9,929 nucleotides of DNA from Betaproteobacteria bacterium (lineage in GTDB: Bacteria; Pseudomonadota; Gammaproteobacteria; Burkholderiales; SG8-39). Below are positions 7,399 through 9,929 of this stretch, piece after piece. The translations under genes were made by a program, and so were the position numbers. The stretch's first letter is position 1. Each line of letters starts with the position of its first letter. The stretch covers positions 1 through 9,929 of the forward strand of contig QYQC01000051.1 in NCBI GenBank assembly GCA_007280315.1. The letters are read 5' to 3'. The notes below the pieces were generated by a model, which saw nothing but the letters and a program-made list of their open reading frames with translations, had not been told where the DNA came from and ran no database searches.

Positions 7399-7998
7399 AT
7401 GGGCAAGACTGCAGCAATGAAACCGGGTGCGTCAGTGGCGAAGGCCGCTGTGCGACCGACACCGAAGAAGCAATTCAACCGGAACACGAAGTATATTCTC
7501 GGCGCGGGAGCGCTAATCCTGGCAGTCGGCGGCCTCGTCATCGCCGCCAAGCCGGGACCGGTCGCCAATTCGCCGACGGCCGTCGAGCTGGTCAAGGCGA
7601 ACGCCCCGAGTTCCGCCGGTCGCCTGGCTACGACACAAGCGAAATTCAGCTTCGGCCCGATCTCGATGGCGCGCGGAAAAGTGACGCACCGTTACCCCAT
7701 CACAAATTCCGGCACCGAGCCGATAGCCGTACGCAAGCTGTACACCTCCTGCATGTGCACCACCGCCGCGCTGGTGAAAAACGGAAAGGCAGGGGAAACC
7801 TTCGGCATGCCGGGCCACGCGCCGATACCGACGATCAACGTTCCAATCAACCCGGGCGAGCAGGCATTTGTCGAGGTGATATTCGATCCGGCCGCGCACG
7901 GTCCGGCCGGTGTCGGCCCGATAGAACGCGTCGTGACCCTTGAGAACAACGGCGGGCCACCGCTCGAACTCGAGTTCGCCGCGCTCGTTTCGCCGTAA
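7399..7998 (+). CDS. Membrane-anchored DUF1573 domain protein
   Basis: The 199 residues comprise a basic cytoplasmic N-terminus (1-30), one membrane helix at ~31-50 and a periplasmic Ig-like DUF1573 domain at ~75-197. Family marks are the beta-strand run FSFGPISMARGKVTHRYPI, the cysteine motif TSCMCTTA (C118, C120; the usual form is SCGCT), and the NPGEQAFVEVIFDPAAHG segment before the closing strands. The molecular function of DUF1573 is not established; such genes often lie beside thioredoxin-like and respiratory genes, and the paired cysteines suggest a redox or metal role. The ATG at 7399 is chosen for its GGGAG ribosome binding site about six bases upstream; the same frame is open further upstream, but without support. 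Next downstream, after 76 bp, is ccmG, which suggests a shared periplasmic thiol function. Confidence 0.87.
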   Translation: MGKTAAMKPGASVAKAAVRPTPKKQFNRNTKYILGAGALILAVGGLVIAAKPGPVANSPTAVELVKANAPSSAGRLATTQAKFSFGPISMARGKVTHRYPITNSGTEPIAVRKLYTSCMCTTAALVKNGKAGETFGMPGHAPIPTINVPINPGEQAFVEVIFDPAAHGPAGVGPIERVVTLENNGGPPLELEFAALVSP

Positions 7999-8074
7999 TT
8001 CCAGGTCCGCGCGTAACGGCAGTGCCTGAGGCGCCCGCTTGTACGCCGGAAAATTCGTCAAAGAAAGGCATGAC

Positions 8075-8671
8075 ATGACCGAAGACATCATCACGCAAGG
8101 TGCGGTCGCGCCGGGAGGCCGTACGCGCCTGGCAGGATATATACCGCTCCTCATTTTTCTGGTAATGGCAGTATTCCTCGGAATCGGTCTCACCATGAAC
8201 CCAAGGGACATTCCCTCGCCGCTCATCGGCAAGCCGGTGCCCGAATTCAGCCTGCCACCGGTCAAGGGAGGCACCCTGGGACTCGCGACCGCAGACCTGC
8301 GCGGCCAGGTGTCGATAGTCAACGTGTTCGCGTCCTGGTGCGTCGCCTGCCGCGAAGAGCATCCGCTCCTGATGGGCATAAAGGAAAAGGGTCTCGTGCC
8401 ACTTCATGGGATCAACTACAAGGACAAGCCCGATGATGCGCGCGCCTGGCTGGACGAAATGGGCGACCCGTATACGCGCATCGGTGCGGATATTTCCGGG
8501 CGCGCGGCTATCGACTGGGGTGTCTACGGCGTGCCCGAAACCTTCGTCATCGATCGCAACGGCACTATCGCCTACAAGCACATTGGAGCCGTAACGCCGG
8601 AGGCGCTGCGCGACAAGATCATGCCCCTGGTCGCCGAGCTGCAGAAATCACAGCCGCGAACTCCATTATGA
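8075..8671 (+). CDS. ccmG: Thiol:disulfide interchange protein CcmG (DsbE)
   Basis: Membrane-anchored periplasmic thioredoxin that passes electrons (usually from DsbD/CcdA) to the CcmH/apocytochrome c thiols. The 198 residues have one membrane helix at ~20-40 and a thioredoxin fold at ~50-190 with active site W88-C89-V90-A91-C92 (ASWCVACREEHP), the CcmG-typical PVKGGT segment (62-67), the HGINYKD stretch and the cis-proline P154 in YGVPETFVIDRNG. These marks separate it from general TlpA/ResA proteins. The ATG at 8075 has AGAAAGG six bases upstream; a GTG-type extension to 8039 is unlikely. Its place after ccmI and a DUF1573 gene, rather than between ccmF and ccmH, is unusual. Its stop overlaps the next start (ATGA), tying it to the two unknown genes that follow. 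Confidence 0.94.
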   Translation: MTEDIITQGAVAPGGRTRLAGYIPLLIFLVMAVFLGIGLTMNPRDIPSPLIGKPVPEFSLPPVKGGTLGLATADLRGQVSIVNVFASWCVACREEHPLLMGIKEKGLVPLHGINYKDKPDDARAWLDEMGDPYTRIGADISGRAAIDWGVYGVPETFVIDRNGTIAYKHIGAVTPEALRDKIMPLVAELQKSQPRTPL

Positions 8672-9129
8672 AATCGAACATGGTCAAAGCAATACTCGTG
8701 GGAACCGGCGCTGCCCTTCTGCTCCTGGCGCTGTATTTCGGCGCGCTCACGCTGGTCTCGGGATGGGACTTTACGCTCGAGCAGTTTCTCGCCTATCGCT
8801 ACTTCGTACTCGCGCTGGCAGGCGGCTTCGGCATTCAGGTGGGGCTGTTCGTCCATCTGAAGGCGCTGGTACAGGGCGCGCGCAACCAGGGGGTCGTGCT
8901 CGCCACGTCGGGCACGGCCTCGACGGCCGCGATGGTATCGTGCTGTACGCACTATCTGGCCAACATCGCGCCGATCATCGGAGCGGCGGGGCTGGTCACC
9001 TTCGCGACGCAATACCAGGTCGAGCTGTTCTGGGTCGGACTGGCATTCAACGCAACCGGAATCGCCTACATCACAACCAAAGTCATTCAAGCAACCAAGG
9101 AGCATGCAAAATGTCTAGCCGTATCCTGA
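8668..9129 (+). CDS. Four-helix inner-membrane protein with CCxH motif, function unknown
   Basis: The 153 residues are largely hydrophobic, with membrane segments at about 7-29, 45-67, 82-112 (possibly bent or two short ones) and 118-138. The most striking stretch is SGTASTAAMVSCCTH (81-95): Ser/Thr/Ala-rich, then adjacent cysteines C92-C93 and H95 inside or at the edge of the third hydrophobic segment, followed by a proline (P102) and a second small-residue run. Adjacent cysteines in a membrane helix are known from metal carriers such as MerT, but no homology to MerT is claimed. C149 near the C-terminus is the only other cysteine. The ATG at 8668 overlaps the ccmG stop by four bases, and the gene overlaps the next by 19 bp, so co-expression with CcmG is near certain. 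Transport of copper or reducing equivalents is a hypothesis only. Confidence 0.78.
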   Translation: MKSNMVKAILVGTGAALLLLALYFGALTLVSGWDFTLEQFLAYRYFVLALAGGFGIQVGLFVHLKALVQGARNQGVVLATSGTASTAAMVSCCTHYLANIAPIIGAAGLVTFATQYQVELFWVGLAFNATGIAYITTKVIQATKEHAKCLAVS

Positions 9130-9527
9130 AACCCATTTCCCTCTTTTCCGCACTCACGCTGTGCGCGACCCTGCTGTTCGCATTGGGGGCGGCCGCGGCC
9201 GAATTGGCGCCGCAAAACAGCCAGGCGAATGGTGTCGGCATCAGCGTCAAGCCGGCCGATGTCTCGGCCGCGGCGACGACCTGGCTGTTCCAGGTAACGT
9301 TAACCACCCACAACGGCGATCTCGGCGACGATCTGGTGCGCACCGCGACCATCGTGGACGCCGCAGGCAAACAATATCCGGCCCTGGCCTGGGACGGCGA
9401 TCCGGCCGGCGGCCACCACCGCAAAGGCGTGGTGAAATTCAAGGCATTGTCGCCGCGACCCGACGCGCTTGAATTGCGCATCCTGCGCCAGGGCGAGACC
9501 ACACCGCGGACATTCCGCTGGAAATAG
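9111..9527 (+). CDS. Secreted periplasmic protein with GGHHR motif, function unknown
   Basis: The 138 residues start with a clear Sec signal peptide (basic start, hydrophobic core at ~9-25, likely cleavage near A30, AAAA|ELAP). The mature part of about 108 residues reads as a beta-sandwich-like domain (alternating strands such as WLFQVTLTTHN, ATIVDAAGKQYPALAW, VVKFKAL, LELRIL). H67 and the cluster GGHHR (100-104) stand out, with D71, D73 and D74 in GDLGDD; these could form a metal site. There are no cysteines in the mature protein. AAGGAG at 9097-9102 gives a well-spaced ribosome binding site for the ATG at 9111, which lies inside the end of the preceding gene. It is the last gene of the operon. 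I do not recognise a named family with confidence; a periplasmic copper-binding partner of the upstream membrane protein is conceivable. Confidence 0.78.
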   Translation: MSSRILKPISLFSALTLCATLLFALGAAAAELAPQNSQANGVGISVKPADVSAAATTWLFQVTLTTHNGDLGDDLVRTATIVDAAGKQYPALAWDGDPAGGHHRKGVVKFKALSPRPDALELRILRQGETTPRTFRWK

Positions 9528-9552
9528 AACTGATCTGCGGATGACCGGCTGT

Positions 9553-9581
9553 GCTTCAACGAAGCCGCGGGATCCCTGCGG
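9553..9581. terminator. Two adjacent hairpins after the operon, weak terminator candidate
   Basis: GCTTC-AAC-GAAGC (9553-9565) is followed at once by CCGCGGG-ATC-CCTGCGG (9565-9581, seven pairs including one G-U), 26 bp after the last stop of the operon. There is no T-run, so intrinsic termination is doubtful; the structure may instead protect the 3' end or lie near a Rho-dependent site. Confidence 0.3.
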
Positions 9582-9701
9582 CAATTGCTCGAAGCACCGC
9601 GTTGCTGACACATGAAGTAGAAGTAGATCGCGATTCCTCGCCGGCAAGCGCTTCGGCCGTCATACCTTCCCTCGGCCGGCCCAAATCAGCGGGTGCCAAC
9701 T

Positions 9702-9742
9702 ATACCCCATAGTGGTATTTGACAAATACCCTGTTAGGGTAT
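9702..9742. promoter_or_regulatory. Tandem palindromic operator array, CsoR-like, for the P-type ATPase gene
   Basis: Four half-sites alternate in orientation with exact 12-bp spacing: ATACC at 9702, GGTAT at 9714, ATACC at 9726 and GGTAT at 9738. They read as two 17-bp palindromes, ATACCCCATAGTGGTAT (9702-9718) and ATACCCTGTTAGGGTAT (9726-9742; perfect 7-bp arms). A third perfect palindrome, GGTATTTGACAAATACC (9714-9730), is formed by the inner halves. The ATACCC...GGGTAT pattern is like operators of CsoR copper repressors. The second palindrome exactly fills the spacer of the promoter and the middle one covers the -35 box, which fits repression. The regulator gene is not in the window. Confidence 0.65.
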
Positions 9743-9747
9743 ATAGT
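9719..9747 (+). promoter_or_regulatory. Sigma70 promoter of the P-type ATPase gene
   Basis: TTGACA (9719-9724), a 17-bp spacer and TATAGT (9742-9747) make a near-consensus promoter with a predicted start near 9754 and a leader of about 29 bases. The 17-bp spacer argues against a MerR/CueR-type activator, whose promoters have 19-20 bp spacers, and favours a repressor acting through the overlapping palindromes. Confidence 0.75.
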
Positions 9748-9782
9748 GCCAACACTTGAACCTGATACTGGACAACGGACAA

Positions 9783-9929
9783 ATGGATTCGTCATCAGCA
9801 CTTCGCCTGGATTTGCCGCTGGCGGGCATGACCTGCGCCGCCTGCGCGGCGCGCATCGAAAAAAGCCTGAACAAGCTGCCGGGCGTAGCGGCGAATGTAA
9901 ACTTTGCGGCGGAGTCGGCGCTGGTGACG
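9783..9929 (+). CDS. P1B-type heavy-metal (probably copper) ATPase, N-terminal fragment
   Basis: Only 49 codons lie in the window; the frame is still open at the last base. They encode the start of an HMA metal-binding domain: the strand LRLDLPLAGMTC, with the metal-binding motif GMTCAAC (C18, C21), then helix ARIEKSLNKLPGV and strand AANVNFAAESALVT. This is the usual N-terminus of Cu(I) exporters of the CopA type (and related CcoI/CtpA ATPases). Zn/Cd ATPases often have a similar domain, so the metal is inferred from GMTCAAC, the CsoR-like operator and the neighbouring CopRS-type system. The ATG at 9783 is the first in-frame start after the promoter; the ribosome binding site is weak (only GGAC nearby). 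The catalytic DKTGT motif and the CPC membrane motif would be downstream and cannot be checked. Confidence 0.92.
   Translation, partial: MDSSSALRLDLPLAGMTCAACAARIEKSLNKLPGVAANVNFAAESALVT

Larger units (their letters stand above)
9693..9753. repeat. 8-bp direct repeat GTGCCAAC flanking the operator-promoter
   Basis: GTGCCAAC occurs at 9693-9700 and again at 9746-9753, on either side of the half-site array. The second copy covers the end of the -10 box and the likely transcription start. It may be an additional regulator contact, a trace of duplication or insertion, or chance. Confidence 0.5.

Noticed and set aside
7513..8581. Minus-strand open frames of 288 and 244 codons opposite the DUF1573 and ccmG genes
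   Set aside because: They lie antisense to two clear genes, overlap each other and show no domain or ribosome binding site.
9663..9675. CueR-like half-site (ACCTTCC) upstream of the ATPase promoter
   Set aside because: No matching GGAAGG half at the right distance, and the promoter spacer is 17 bp rather than the 19-20 bp of MerR-family promoters.
9528..9692. Search for a riboswitch, small RNA or remnant gene after the operon
   Set aside because: Only two short hairpins without a T-run were seen; no conserved RNA motif or open frame of note.

Overview
GC-rich bacterial DNA, most probably from a proteobacterium (beta or gamma type). The evidence is a System I cytochrome c maturation cluster (ccmF, ccmH, ccmI, ccmG), a CusRS/CopRS-type metal two-component system and a Cds6-type L,D-transpeptidase. 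The first 20 bases match the Nextera transposon mosaic end with one extra A, so this is the end of an assembled contig, and the first gene is probably cut at its 5' side.

Layout: (1) 21-1249, plus strand: a periplasmic L,D-transpeptidase with a C-terminal NTF2-like domain. (2) 1281-3364, minus strand: a heavy-metal sensor kinase and its OmpR-family response regulator, overlapping by one base and convergent with gene 1. (3) 3365-3560: a divergent regulatory gap with an ATTAC-N6-GTAAT inverted repeat that resembles CopR-type boxes. (4) 3561-9527, plus strand: a tightly packed series of eight genes, namely a 63-aa membrane-anchored Gly/Cys/His-rich peptide, ccmF, ccmH, ccmI, a DUF1573 protein, ccmG, a four-helix membrane protein with a CCxH motif, and a secreted protein with a GGHHR motif. 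Most junctions are ATGA/GTGA overlaps or have a Shine-Dalgarno at or inside the preceding stop. The exceptions are gaps of 208 bp before the DUF1573 gene and 76 bp before ccmG. (5) 9528-9782: an intergenic region with a textbook sigma70 promoter (TTGACA-17-TATAGT) lying in an array of four alternating ATACC/GGTAT half-sites spaced exactly 12 bp apart, which looks like a CsoR-type copper operator. (6) 9783-9929: the start of a P1B-type (probably copper) ATPase, cut by the window end.

Working together (inference): the CcmFHI haem ligation complex and its thioredoxin CcmG attach haem to apocytochrome c in the periplasm. Here they are interleaved with small Cys/His-containing membrane and periplasmic proteins and flanked by two separate copper-type regulatory systems and a copper-type exporter. 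The haem-delivery genes ccmABCDE are not in the window. The arrangement suggests a dedicated or relocated haem lyase module linked to copper handling or to assembly of a copper/haem respiratory enzyme. That link rests on neighbourhood and motifs only.
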